Source: Akkermansia sp.
GTDB lineage: Bacteria; Verrucomicrobiota; Verrucomicrobiia; Verrucomicrobiales; Akkermansiaceae
NCBI GenBank assembly: GCA_017415555.1
Contig: JAFQGF010000001.1
Coordinates: 1 to 50,188, forward strand
Reading direction: 5' to 3'
DNA: 50,188 bases
Positions 36,035-44,438 of the stretch are shown here, piece after piece. The translations under genes and the position numbers were made by a program. Under the pieces are notes generated by a model that was not told the DNA's origin, did no database searches, and was given only the letters and a program-made list of their open reading frames with translations. Within the stretch, counting starts at the first letter, position 1. Each line of letters begins with the position of its first letter.

Positions 36035-37052
36035 GGTGGTGGTTGGATTGGAGTTTGATTAACATGCGGTTGAGTATTTCTGCGGCATTCGGGGGAAGTT
36101 CTTCGTTTTGCAAGTAGCTTTGAAGACCATGGGTGCAGTGGGAATCTGGCTTGGCGCCAGCTGAGAGGAGAAGTTCGAGCTTACGCTCGGCTTGCAACTC
36201 TTGCAGCTCCTCGGCATCCTCACAACTTATGGCTGCATATATCAGCCCATGCAGGGGGGTACGGAATCCGCCGTTGGTGTTTACATCTATCCGCTGCTCC
36301 CTGAGCACACGTTCCACCAGGCTGTAGCCGTCGGGGCTGGTGAGCATGGTATCCAGGCAGGCGGGGGTAACTTGCCGCCCATGGTCGAGCGCCCAGTGCC
36401 AGGGCTCGGTCTCATGGCCGGCCAGCAGGGAGAGCTGAAGTGCTATGAGCACAGCTTGCCCTTCGGGGTTAAGCTCTGCGCCTTGGCTAAGCAGAAATTC
36501 AAGGGTGGGTTTACGCTTGCTCCATGGGTGTTGGCGACCATTGATGCTGCAACCACTGAGCACTTCTGTAAAGGGGGTGGCGTGCATGCTATCGCCTTCC
36601 TGACTTGCATTCACATCTGCCCCATGTGCTACCAGAGCCCGTACGGCAGACAGGTAACCGGTCTGAGCCGCTAAGAGTGTCGCACGAATTGTCGACTCTG
36701 AGTTCATTGGCTCCACGATGGTGCCGTTCGTCGCGGTGTTGGCAAGCTGCCGGAGCATCGGGGCTATCTCCTGGTGTATTCTGCGTCGGAATTCATCGGG
36801 GCTTATAGGGGGGGCTGTTACCATGCTGTGTTCCGTCGTATGTCTGCGGATGTCGGTCTGGGTTATGAGGTGGCGCTTCCACATATCGTCTGAGAAGTCT
36901 TGCCGGAGGTATCGGTGGAACTCAGTGAGGGCGGCTTTCTCTTCGGCGCTCCAGCTTTCGTGGAATTCGAGTTCTGCAACGCGCTGTTCACCCCCGGATG
37001 ACATGGGAATAAATAGTAAAGAAAGGATGAATAGTTTGATGGAGTGTAGCAT
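36027..37052 (-). CDS. exported ankyrin-repeat protein, copy 1
   Basis: The 341-residue product has a cleavable-looking signal peptide (about 1-20, LFILSLLFIPMSSGG) instead of the membrane anchor of the two downstream paralogues. It shares FHESWSAEEKAALTEFHRYLRQDFSDD and ankyrin units (LSAVRALVAHGADVN; TLEFLLSQGAELN; RKLELLLSAGAKPD). First gene of the operon. Role unknown. Confidence 0.78.
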   Translation of the reverse strand: MLHSIKLFILSLLFIPMSSGGEQRVAELEFHESWSAEEKAALTEFHRYLRQDFSDDMWKRHLITQTDIRRHTTEHSMVTAPPISPDEFRRRIHQEIAPMLRQLANTATNGTIVEPMNSESTIRATLLAAQTGYLSAVRALVAHGADVNASQEGDSMHATPFTEVLSGCSINGRQHPWSKRKPTLEFLLSQGAELNPEGQAVLIALQLSLLAGHETEPWHWALDHGRQVTPACLDTMLTSPDGYSLVERVLREQRIDVNTNGGFRTPLHGLIYAAISCEDAEELQELQAERKLELLLSAGAKPDSHCTHGLQSYLQNEELPPNAAEILNRMLIKLQSNHHHD

Positions 37053-37154
37053 GGAGACAACGGGAATGGTCGGCTCTTATTTAAGCATATTTTATGACAG
37101 ATGCAAGAATAAAAGTTTTTGAGCCTGAGGCGTAAAGCGGGCATCTTAATCTGC

Positions 37155-37364
37155 ATGAACCCGGAAAAGATTCAGGATGCAGGAGAGAACGTGCGGCAAT
37201 GGCTGGCGGACAGCCACCACCGCAGATGTTGCAAGATGGCCTTGGGCATTGCCAATGGGGTGATGCTGTTGGGCCTTACCGCAGGCATGGCGATGCTGTG
37301 CCTTATGGAGCTGCGCAAGGCGCGCTGCCACCATCATTGCTGCCGGAAAGACGAGCAGAAGTGA
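37155..37364 (+). CDS. small Cys/His-rich membrane protein
   Basis: The 69-residue product has an N-terminal charged helix (MNPEKIQDAGENVRQW), SHHRRCC, one membrane helix (about 30-48, ALGIANGVMLLGLTAGMAML) and a C-terminal ARCHHHCCRKDEQK. Clusters of His and Cys on each side of the helix could bind metal. A strong terminator follows. No family recognised. Confidence 0.5.
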   Translation: MNPEKIQDAGENVRQWLADSHHRRCCKMALGIANGVMLLGLTAGMAMLCLMELRKARCHHHCCRKDEQK

Positions 37365-37375
37365 CATAAGAAAAG

Positions 37376-37407
37376 CGTGCAGGCGGCCGGTTTCGGCCGC
37401 CTGCACG
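37376..37407. terminator. terminator between small Cys/His gene and ABC operon
   Basis: 14-bp GC-rich stem (CGTGCAGGCGGCCG/CGGCCGCCTGCACG) with a short loop, lying between convergent genes. Confidence 0.7.
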
Positions 37408-37425
37408 TGTTAATGGACTCTTTTT

Positions 37426-38532
37426 TTACTGCAACTGTGCACTGTGAAGCTCCAGACAGATGCGGTTGATATGCACGCCATCGCGCACGTCCACATCTTC
37501 GTACTCCTCCACACTGGTGCAGAAGGAATAAATCTTGGCTTTCACCTCGGCCGGCATCTCTTCCAGGACGGGGCCCACGGAGGTGGGCATGAGGATTTCC
37601 ATGTCCAGGGTGCCATTTTTTTCGGAGTAGCGGTAGTAGAGATGAACATCGCCGTGCCCCAGCGGGATGTGCTGCAGCATTTCCTCGGCCAGCGTCATGG
37701 CGTGCTGCACGGTCTGCTCGGAGAGGAAGTATTTGTTGCAGAACTGCTGGAACTCTGCCTCCAGGGCGTAGATGTCGAAGTCCTCACTCTGCACGGTGTA
37801 GTGGAAGTCGCGGATACGGTTCACGAACACGCGGGTGCGCTCGCGCTGAGGGTTGTCGAAGATTTCCTCCGGGGTACCCTGTTCGTAGATGACACCTTGG
37901 TCCATATAGAGCACGCGCGTGCTCACGTTGCGGGCGAAGGACATCTCATGCGTCACGATGACCATGGTCATGCCCTGCTTGGCAAGAGCGCGGATAACTG
38001 AGAGCACCTCACTCACCATAGTGGGGTCGAGGGCAGATGTCGGCTCGTCGAAGAGAATAATCTCCGGATTCATGGACAGGCAGCGAGCAATGGCTGCGCG
38101 CTGTTTCTGACCGCCGGAAAGTTCGGAGGGCATGGAGCGGGCTTTCTCCTTCATGCCGACCATCTTGAGTAGCTTGAGCCCACGCTGCGCGGCTTCTATT
38201 TTGCTTTTTCCCAGCAGCTTGATGGGGCCTATGCACACGTTTTCCAGCACGCTGAGGTGGTCGAACAGGTTGAAGGACTGGAACACCATGCCCATTTTGC
38301 GCCGTAGTCTGGGCGCGTCCACCTTCTGGTCGGACAGCAGCTCCTCGCCATCCACCACAATGCTGCCACTCGTAGGTTCCTCCAGTAGGTTGAGGCAGCG
38401 CAGGAAGGTGCTCTTGCCTGTGCCGGAGGGGCCGATGACGGAGATGACCTCACCGCGTTTGATGTCGATGTTGACATCGTGCAGCACGGTCAGGTTGCCG
38501 AAAGTTTTCTTGAGGTTACGGATCTGAATCAT
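37426..38532 (-). CDS. polar amino-acid ABC transporter ATPase with C-terminal extension
   Basis: The 368-residue protein has the whole ABC domain in the first 240 or so residues: Walker A ([12 protein letters not shown]), Q-loop ([12 protein letters not shown]), signature ([15 protein letters not shown]), Walker B ([16 protein letters not shown]) and H-loop (VTHEM). It is followed by 120 residues that typical GlnQ/HisP proteins lack. That extension ([34 protein letters not shown]) faintly resembles a degenerate GHKL/anti-sigma fold, an inference only. I chose the ATG at 38532 because the earlier start reads junk. It lies 22 bases after the permease. Confidence 0.88.
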   Translation of the reverse strand: MIQIRNLKKTFGNLTVLHDVNIDIKRGEVISVIGPSGTGKSTFLRCLNLLEEPTSGSIVVDGEELLSDQKVDAPRLRRKMGMVFQSFNLFDHLSVLENVCIGPIKLLGKSKIEAAQRGLKLLKMVGMKEKARSMPSELSGGQKQRAAIARCLSMNPEIILFDEPTSALDPTMVSEVLSVIRALAKQGMTMVIVTHEMSFARNVSTRVLYMDQGVIYEQGTPEEIFDNPQRERTRVFVNRIRDFHYTVQSEDFDIYALEAEFQQFCNKYFLSEQTVQHAMTLAEEMLQHIPLGHGDVHLYYRYSEKNGTLDMEILMPTSVGPVLEEMPAEVKAKIYSFCTSVEEYEDVDVRDGVHINRICLELHSAQLQ

Positions 38533-38554
38533 GACTGAGTGATGCGGTGTGGGG

Positions 38555-40897
38555 TTAGCGGATGTTGCGGCTGGCGCGGTCCAGCACGAAGGTGAACAAC
38601 CACGCAATGAGGAAGTACAGAATGGCCACCATCAGCAGCGGGAAGAAGGGGTCGAATGTGCGTGCCCGGATGATATCCGTCATCTTGGTGAGGTCGGCAA
38701 TGGCAATATAACCCACCACCGAGGTATTCTTAATGAGAGAGATAACCTCACCCTTGTACACGGGCAGCACGCGTTTGATGGCCTGCGGCAACACAATGTA
38801 ATAGAAGGAATGGAATGGAGAGAAGCCCATGGCAATACCGGCCTCGCTCTGCCCGCGGTCAATGCTGGTGATGGAGCTGCGGAACATTTCGCTCACATAG
38901 GCGCCGAAGTTCAGGCTGAAGGTGATGATAGCCACATACAGAGCCTCCACCTGCGTGCCGGCAAAGGCTACATAGTACATGAGCATGAGCAGAATCAGGA
39001 TGGGAGTGCCGCGCATGATGTCGATGTACACGCGTGCGAACCACTGCCAGAACCTGCTGCGGCTCATGCGCAGGTAGCACACGACGGCTCCCACCATGGT
39101 GCCGAACAGGGTGGAGAAGAAAGCTATGGCAAAGGTGGCCTTCAGACCATCCCAGATGAGCATGTAGCGCTTCTCGGCGATGATGTTGCGGTAGAAGCTG
39201 TCCGTGATGCCCCCGATGATACCCTGTGCTGCTTTGGTGACAGCCGAGGGCTCTTTGTCCATCCTGCTGTCTTTACGGGTGGCAATCACGGAGATGCTCG
39301 TGTAGTACGGGTCGGAGAAGAGCACGCTATCTGCTCTCTCCGCCGTGATGAGAAAGCCGGAGGAAGCAATGTCCACCTGGCCGGCGGCCACGGCTGTTAG
39401 CAGACCATAGTAGTCGATGTTCTTAATTTCCACCGGGCGGCCGATTTTCTCAGCGAAGCGGTAGATAAGCTCGGCATCCATCCCCACGATTTCCTCGCCG
39501 CGCATAAAGACGATGGGCTCGGTGCAGGGCTCCATGCCCACAATGATGGGCTCTCCCTCGGTGGGGATATTCAGTTGTGGCATCTTCGCGCTTTCCGTGT
39601 TGCGAATCCACTTGTTGCAGATGTCCTCCAGCTCGCCGCTTTCACGCAGGCCGGAGAGAAACTCGTTGAACTGCCGGCACAGCTCCTTGCCCTTGTCGGT
39701 GTGGTTGAATGCCATACCCATGAAGTTTTTGGGCAGGCTCGGGTCCTCGAACAGCAGAATATTGGGCTTCTTGCGAGCCAGCGCATAGCAGATGACATCG
39801 TCCATGATGGCGGCATCGCAAATGCCTTTTTCCAGTGCCAGCATCATGTCGGCCTCAAAATTGTGGCGTTGCAGTTCCAGCTGCGGGTGCTTCTCCATCA
39901 GATAGATATCCTGCACAGTGCCCTGCGGTACACCCAGCTTCTTGCCCATCAGGTCTTTCACAGCTATGGTGCCCAGCTCAGGAATGCCACTTTCCGTTTC
40001 GCCGGGGGTGCCTTCTTTACGCGTGGCAATGATGGAACGGCTCGTGTAATAGGGGTCGGAGAAGAGAACACTTTCCCCGCGTTCGGCGGTGATGAGGAAG
40101 CCGGAGGAGGCAATGTCCACCTGGCCGGCGGCCACGGCTGTCAGCAGGCCATAGTAGTCGATGTTCTTAATCTCCACCGGGCGGCCGATTTTCTCAGCAA
40201 AGCGGTAGATAAGTTCGGCATCCATCCCCACGATTTCCTCGCCGCGCATAAAGACGATGGGCTCGGTGCAGGGCTCCATGCCCACTATGATGGGCTCTCC
40301 CACGGTGGGGATGTTGAGCTTGGGCATCTGCGCGGTCTCTGTGTTCACAATCCACTTGTTGCAGATTTCCTCCAGCTCGCCGCTTTCACGCAGGCCGGAG
40401 AGAAACTCGTTGAACTGCCGGCACAGCTCCTTACCCTTGTCTGTGTGGTTAAATGCCATGCCCATGAAGTTTTTGGGCAGGCTCGGATCCTCGAACAACA
40501 GAATATTGGGCTTCTTGCGAGCCAGCGCGTAGCAGATGACGTCGTCCATGATGGCAGCATCGCAAATGCCTTTTTCCAGCGCCAGCATCATGTCGGCCTC
40601 AAAATTGTGGCGCTGCAGCTCCAGTTGAGGGTATTTCTCCATCAGGTAGATATCCTGCACAGTGCCTTGCGGCACGCCCAGCTTTTTTCCCACCAGGCCT
40701 TTTACGGCTATGGTGCCCACGGCGGGTACCTCTGCGGTGGCAGAGGGGGTGACTGCGGTACTACCCGCGGCCTCGGACTGGCCGGGCGCTGCTACGGCGG
40801 CAGCGGGCTCGGCGGCAGTGTCTGCCCATGTGGCAGACCCCCACACGAGTGCCGGCAAAGCCAGTATGGCTGCTATGAGGAGAGTGCTTTTCTTCAT
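38555..40897 (-). CDS. fused solute-binding/permease protein, two tandem permuted SBP units plus permease domain
   Basis: The 780-residue protein imports polar amino acids with the adjacent ATPase. It has a signal peptide (about 1-25) and an Ala/Pro linker to residue 60. Unit 1 spans about 61-308 and unit 2 about 309-542, then a permease domain (about 560-775, with [18 protein letters not shown] and the [25 protein letters not shown] loop). Each unit is permuted relative to a normal family 3 binding protein. The back half comes first ([14 protein letters not shown], then [11 protein letters not shown]) and the front half second ([18 protein letters not shown], then LFSDPYYTS). A complete normal-order binding domain exists only across the join of the units, flanked by an orphan back half and an orphan front half. 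Similar tandem binding domains occur in GlnPQ. Confidence 0.88.
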   Translation of the reverse strand: MKKSTLLIAAILALPALVWGSATWADTAAEPAAAVAAPGQSEAAGSTAVTPSATAEVPAVGTIAVKGLVGKKLGVPQGTVQDIYLMEKYPQLELQRHNFEADMMLALEKGICDAAIMDDVICYALARKKPNILLFEDPSLPKNFMGMAFNHTDKGKELCRQFNEFLSGLRESGELEEICNKWIVNTETAQMPKLNIPTVGEPIIVGMEPCTEPIVFMRGEEIVGMDAELIYRFAEKIGRPVEIKNIDYYGLLTAVAAGQVDIASSGFLITAERGESVLFSDPYYTSRSIIATRKEGTPGETESGIPELGTIAVKDLMGKKLGVPQGTVQDIYLMEKHPQLELQRHNFEADMMLALEKGICDAAIMDDVICYALARKKPNILLFEDPSLPKNFMGMAFNHTDKGKELCRQFNEFLSGLRESGELEDICNKWIRNTESAKMPQLNIPTEGEPIIVGMEPCTEPIVFMRGEEIVGMDAELIYRFAEKIGRPVEIKNIDYYGLLTAVAAGQVDIASSGFLITAERADSVLFSDPYYTSISVIATRKDSRMDKEPSAVTKAAQGIIGGITDSFYRNIIAEKRYMLIWDGLKATFAIAFFSTLFGTMVGAVVCYLRMSRSRFWQWFARVYIDIMRGTPILILLMLMYYVAFAGTQVEALYVAIITFSLNFGAYVSEMFRSSITSIDRGQSEAGIAMGFSPFHSFYYIVLPQAIKRVLPVYKGEVISLIKNTSVVGYIAIADLTKMTDIIRARTFDPFFPLLMVAILYFLIAWLFTFVLDRASRNIR
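39272..40717 (-). repeat. 744-bp in-frame tandem duplication within the transporter gene
   Basis: Copies begin at 40717 and 39973 (minus strand, residues 61 and 309) and run to about 39974 and 39272. The offset is 744 bases. By eye, a 240-base stretch is roughly 95% identical, with most differences silent. This suggests either a fairly recent duplication or repeated homogenisation. Confidence 0.85.
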
Positions 40898-40929
40898 CGT
40901 TCACCATGCGGGGGATTGCCCGCGCGCGG

Positions 40930-40959
40930 ATTGTATCACAACATAACCCGTTTTGGCAA
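40930..40959 (-). promoter_or_regulatory. transporter operon promoter
   Basis: Minus strand TTGCCA (40954-40959), 18-base spacer, TACAAT (40930-40935). The leader is about 27 bases and contains a GC-rich hairpin-like run (CGCGCGCGG). Confidence 0.5.
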
Positions 40960-41089
40960 GCTGAATGTTGCTCCTTCTGCCCTTAGTAGCAATTTTTTTT
41001 AATTTTTTTGCTGGCTCATTAAGCTAACTTAAATATTTTTTTCATTGGTGAATATCCCCGATTTTCTCCACAGTTTATTATGGAGAAAA

Positions 41090-41123
41090 AAAAGGCTGGC
41101 ACTCGGGGGAGTACCAGCCTTTC
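41090..41123 (-). terminator. sialidase terminator
   Basis: Stem AAAGGCTGG(C)ACTC/GAGT(A)CCAGCCTTT with a T/A-rich tail, just after the sialidase stop. Confidence 0.75.
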
Positions 41124-41140
41124 TCGGGGTGTGTTTGGGG

Positions 41141-43186
41141 TTACTTCTTGCCTTCCCCGATGTTGGCGGGGGTGGCGGGTACATCCTTGCCGGTGACAAC
41201 TGTCTCCAGCGGGATGCGGATGAAGCCTATACCGCGGTTGCCATTCTTGCCGTTGTTGTGGCAGGTTTCGTAGAAGATGCCTACGTGCTTGTCGTCGGTC
41301 ATGGCAATGCAGGAGTAGCCCATGCACTGGCGGGAATCGTACAGGTAGCCTTCGTTCCAGGTGTTGCCATCGTCTTTGGAGGTGCGGATGGTCATGTGGT
41401 TGCGACCGCCGCTCTTGGGGTTCGAGAAGAGCACGATGGTGCCGTAGGGCTTGGTGCTGACCTTCACGATGGAGGCCTGACATGTGGGCTCCTGCAGGGC
41501 CTTCAGGTTGGTGCTGTGGGGCTGCCAGGTCTTGCCCATGTCCTTGGTGGTGTAGACAATGCGCTTGCCCTGACGTGCCTCATTTCGGGCGTTAATCATG
41601 ATGGAGCCGTCCTCCAGCTCGATGACCTGACACTCGGAGGTACTGTGGGGCACACCGGCGCCGTATGTCCAGTTCTTGCCACCGTCTTTGGAGTAGCAGA
41701 TGGTGCTCATGCACTGCGGGCGGGCGCCTCGCTCCCAAATCTGGGCGGGGAAGACGATGGTGCCGTTCTTCAGCACGATGCCGTTTCCGGGGCCTGCCAG
41801 AATGGTGGTCCACTCGTGCTTCTTAATCTGGCGGGTGGGGTTGACGAACTTTTTGGCCCAGGTCTTGCCGCCGTCATCGCTGTAGGTCATTTCCCACTGG
41901 CCGGTTGTCTTCTCATCGAAGCCGGTTTTGGAGGTCCACAGGGAGGCGCCGCCACTCCAGTGGCAGACGAGGGACTGCAGCCAGATGCGGCCGGTCTTGT
42001 CTTGCAGGATGCAGGGGTCACCGCAGCCGTTGTTGGCGCCGGGGCCGGCATCCATGGCAACGGTGGGGGTGGTCCAGGTCTGGCCGCCGTCCGTGGAGCG
42101 AACCACGGCTACGTCAATGTCGGCGCAGAGGTCGCCCTCGTGGTTATAGCGGGCATCGAAGCAGCCCACGAGTGAGCCGTCGGCGGTCTGAATAAGGCCG
42201 GGTATACGGAAGGAGACGCAGCCGCGATTGCCGCCGTCAGGCTGATTGCTCACGGTCTCGCCGGGCAGGGCGACCAGGTAGCCGATGCGCTGGGTTACCG
42301 GTGTGGTGTCGGTGTAGGTCTGGCCGCCGATGGTGGCGGTCATTTCGCTGAAGGTAACGGTGCTGCCCACCAGAGAGGATTTGGCGGGGGTCACATCTGC
42401 CCACAGCCAGGTGGTTCCGCCGGGCAGTTCCTTGTCGCAGGTAATGGTCACGGTGCCATCGGCCGCGGGCTTAGCGCTGCCGTAGACGGTGCTGGTGAAG
42501 AACTCCAGTCCGTTCGGGCTGCCGGTGCGCAGGGTTACGTTCTCCACGCTCTCAGGGTTGTCGATCCTGAACGTGAGCTTGGTGACTTTCTTGGCGTCAT
42601 CCGTGCCGGTGGCCTGAACCTTGTAGGCGAACACCGGGTTGAAGGGGGCGCGCTTCATGATGGGGAATACGCCCGGGTTTACCATGCGGGCCTCGCGAAT
42701 GACCATCGGCCCCAGGTGCACGTTCAGATCGTCGATGAGCAGCCCGCCCTTGGCATCGGATGTCACTTCGAAACGAATGGCTTTTGTGCCGCCGGGGAGT
42801 TTGGCTTTAACGAGGGTATTGAAGCCACCGACGGAAATTTTGTTGTTTGTGGCGACTGTCTGTTCGCCCTTGTCGGTAACAGCTACCAGCGAGAAGGAGA
42901 AAGGCTCGCGGCGAGTCCAGCGTTCAGCCCAGAAATCGCAGGAGGTTTCCTTGGCAAGCGGGGAGTCAAAGGTGATAGTGGCTTTCTTGTTCTGGCCGCC
43001 GGTGATATGCAGAGAGCGTGAGCCGGTGCGTCCCTTGCCGTAGATAGAAGCATGCCCCTTTTCGGCTGTTAGGGTGCCGATGGAAAGAGTTGCGTTGGTG
43101 ATGCCCCCATTGTTCAGGTTGTCAAAGCTTTCAGTGGCCATCACCAGGCCACACATCATCAGGCTGAGTATGGTGTGCTTAAGCAT
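41141..43186 (-). CDS. secreted exo-alpha-sialidase (GH33)
   Basis: It removes terminal sialic acids from glycans such as mucin. The 681-residue protein has a signal peptide (about 1-17) and an N-terminal beta-rich/binding region (about 18-320). The six-bladed sialidase domain opens with the FRIP motif (SFRIPGLIQ, Arg327 in the catalytic arginine triad) and has Asp-boxes (STDGGQTW, SDDGGKTW, SKDGGKNW, TKDMGKTW, SKDDGNTW). The Asp-box count and FRIP place it in GH33. The domain before FRIP resembles the N-terminal modules of gut sialidases, but I cannot assign it. Own promoter and terminator; monocistronic. Confidence 0.94.
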   Translation of the reverse strand: MLKHTILSLMMCGLVMATESFDNLNNGGITNATLSIGTLTAEKGHASIYGKGRTGSRSLHITGGQNKKATITFDSPLAKETSCDFWAERWTRREPFSFSLVAVTDKGEQTVATNNKISVGGFNTLVKAKLPGGTKAIRFEVTSDAKGGLLIDDLNVHLGPMVIREARMVNPGVFPIMKRAPFNPVFAYKVQATGTDDAKKVTKLTFRIDNPESVENVTLRTGSPNGLEFFTSTVYGSAKPAADGTVTITCDKELPGGTTWLWADVTPAKSSLVGSTVTFSEMTATIGGQTYTDTTPVTQRIGYLVALPGETVSNQPDGGNRGCVSFRIPGLIQTADGSLVGCFDARYNHEGDLCADIDVAVVRSTDGGQTWTTPTVAMDAGPGANNGCGDPCILQDKTGRIWLQSLVCHWSGGASLWTSKTGFDEKTTGQWEMTYSDDGGKTWAKKFVNPTRQIKKHEWTTILAGPGNGIVLKNGTIVFPAQIWERGARPQCMSTICYSKDGGKNWTYGAGVPHSTSECQVIELEDGSIMINARNEARQGKRIVYTTKDMGKTWQPHSTNLKALQEPTCQASIVKVSTKPYGTIVLFSNPKSGGRNHMTIRTSKDDGNTWNEGYLYDSRQCMGYSCIAMTDDKHVGIFYETCHNNGKNGNRGIGFIRIPLETVVTGKDVPATPANIGEGKK

Positions 43187-43197
43187 ACGTGCAATGT

Positions 43198-43225
43198 ATC
43201 ATAGATAATATGCCAATGCAAGCAA
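43198..43225 (-). promoter_or_regulatory. sialidase promoter, near-leaderless
   Basis: Minus strand TTGCTT (43220-43225), 16-base spacer, TATGAT (43198-43203), 11 bases before the ATG. Confidence 0.5.
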
Positions 43226-43228
43226 AAA

Positions 43229-43486
43229 TTAAAGTGGGCTTAAGTCCGTATTGTCAGGTAAGTCCGCAAGTTTGATGCGTCCTGATGCACCGTGGGCAAT
43301 ATGTACTGCAGATTTGGGGAGTCCTAATGTTTTAGCTAGAAAACTCTCGATTTCCTTGTTGGCTTTACCGTCGATGGGCGGGGCTGCTATTTTCAGCTTG
43401 AGTACGCGACCTACCTGCGGGTAGTCCTCCCAGCCCAAAACTTCGTTTTTGCGGGCGCCGGGTGTTACTTTGAGGGCGAGTTTCAT
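43229..43486 (-). CDS. DUF167/YggU-family protein
   Basis: The 85-residue protein shows the family motifs VTPGARKNEV, APPIDGKANKEIESFLAKTLG and ASGRIKL. Function of the family is unsettled. Its ATG overlaps the stop of the upstream CbiX-like gene (ATGA), so the pair is probably cotranslated. Confidence 0.85.
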   Translation of the reverse strand: MKLALKVTPGARKNEVLGWEDYPQVGRVLKLKIAAPPIDGKANKEIESFLAKTLGLPKSAVHIAHGASGRIKLADLPDNTDLSPL

Positions 43487-44349
43487 GAGTCTGTGGTGTG
43501 GTGGGTCAACAGGGCGGCTGCAACGGGCAGGCGAGTCAGTTTTTTGCCGCATCGGGCCGCATCCTCTTCTGTGGGCAGGTCGCGTGCGGTGTGGAGGCCT
43601 TCTGTCAGCAGGAAAGGCAGCAGCAGGATATGCCCTGCTTCCATGCCGGGAAGAACGGAGGAGGCTTCCGGGCGCTGGCAGAAGTAGCCCAACGCTACCT
43701 CGCAGCCGGGCAGCAGCTCTCGCAGGCGGCGGCAGAAGAGGGCTGGCTCCGGCGGTGTGTCCGTAAGGGTTGAGCCATGAGCCACTACCAGTACGGCACT
43801 GTCGTTTTGCAGCAGGGGCCGTATGTAGGCGGCTGCTGCCTTGGCCAGCCATGGGCTGGCGCCCAGCACGGGTTGGTAGTACAGGTTGGGCAGTTGCAGG
43901 CCGCGCGCTGCGTAAGCGGCTGATAGTTCTTTCTCCAGCTTGACGCCGCTGGAGTGGCCGCTGAGCATGAACATGGGATACACCAGCACGGGGGCTCCGG
44001 CCGGTGGCAGGGCACTCTCTGCGATGTTGCCCAGATGGCAGCGGTATACGCGTGCAGAGGGCATGCGGATGCCGGGTGGGTTGAGTTTCAGGCCCTTCTC
44101 ATTGTAACTGACCAGGAGATAATACCGCCGCCAGCGCAGATGCCGCAGGTATAATATGGCGCCGGTTCCGATGACAGAAAGCTGCGCGATGGCAAAGTGG
44201 AAATAGATAAGCTGCCGCAGGTGGCTTTCCCGGTCAGCGGGCAGGTTCGGCTCCGCCAGGGCATATCCGCAGTATACGGAACCTGCCACGGCTGTGCAGA
44301 AGAGCAGGGCACAGAGAATCAGCAGGAGGGGGATGATATGGCGGCGCAT
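43483..44349 (-). CDS. membrane-anchored CbiX/sirohydrochlorin-chelatase-like protein
   Basis: CbiX-type enzymes insert cobalt or iron into sirohydrochlorin. The 288-residue product has an unusual N-terminus with two membrane helices (about 4-27 and 50-70). A chelatase-like tandem follows, in which VLVVAHGSTLTDTP with CEVALGYFCQRPEASSVLPGMEAGHILLLPFLLTEGLHTARDLP matches the CbiX half-domain. The first His pocket lies in HGS; the second His is at LHTARD. A GTG at 44376 sits inside a hairpin and is unlikely, so the ATG at 44349 is preferred. No cobalamin or siroheme neighbours, so substrate is unknown. Confidence 0.65.
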   Translation of the reverse strand: MRRHIIPLLLILCALLFCTAVAGSVYCGYALAEPNLPADRESHLRQLIYFHFAIAQLSVIGTGAILYLRHLRWRRYYLLVSYNEKGLKLNPPGIRMPSARVYRCHLGNIAESALPPAGAPVLVYPMFMLSGHSSGVKLEKELSAAYAARGLQLPNLYYQPVLGASPWLAKAAAAYIRPLLQNDSAVLVVAHGSTLTDTPPEPALFCRRLRELLPGCEVALGYFCQRPEASSVLPGMEAGHILLLPFLLTEGLHTARDLPTEEDAARCGKKLTRLPVAAALLTHHTTDS

Positions 44350-44375
44350 GGTGTTTGTGTTGTTGCGTTGTGACA

Positions 44376-44399
44376 CGGGCGCGGCTGTTGCCGCGCCCG
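44376..44399 (-). terminator. GC-rich hairpin after secDF
   Basis: Perfect 10-bp stem CGGGCGCGGC/GCCGCGCCCG with a four-base loop, 40 bases after the secDF stop and before the CbiX-like gene. There is no clear T run, so it may attenuate transcription rather than end it. Confidence 0.5.
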
Positions 44400-44438
44400 C
44401 AGGGTTAAGTTTTCTGTGTTATACCGGTGCGCATGGCA

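Noticed and set aside
39272..40717. Tandem repeat as a CRISPR-like or microsatellite feature
   Set aside because: It is two copies of a 744-bp coding unit, in frame, within one gene.
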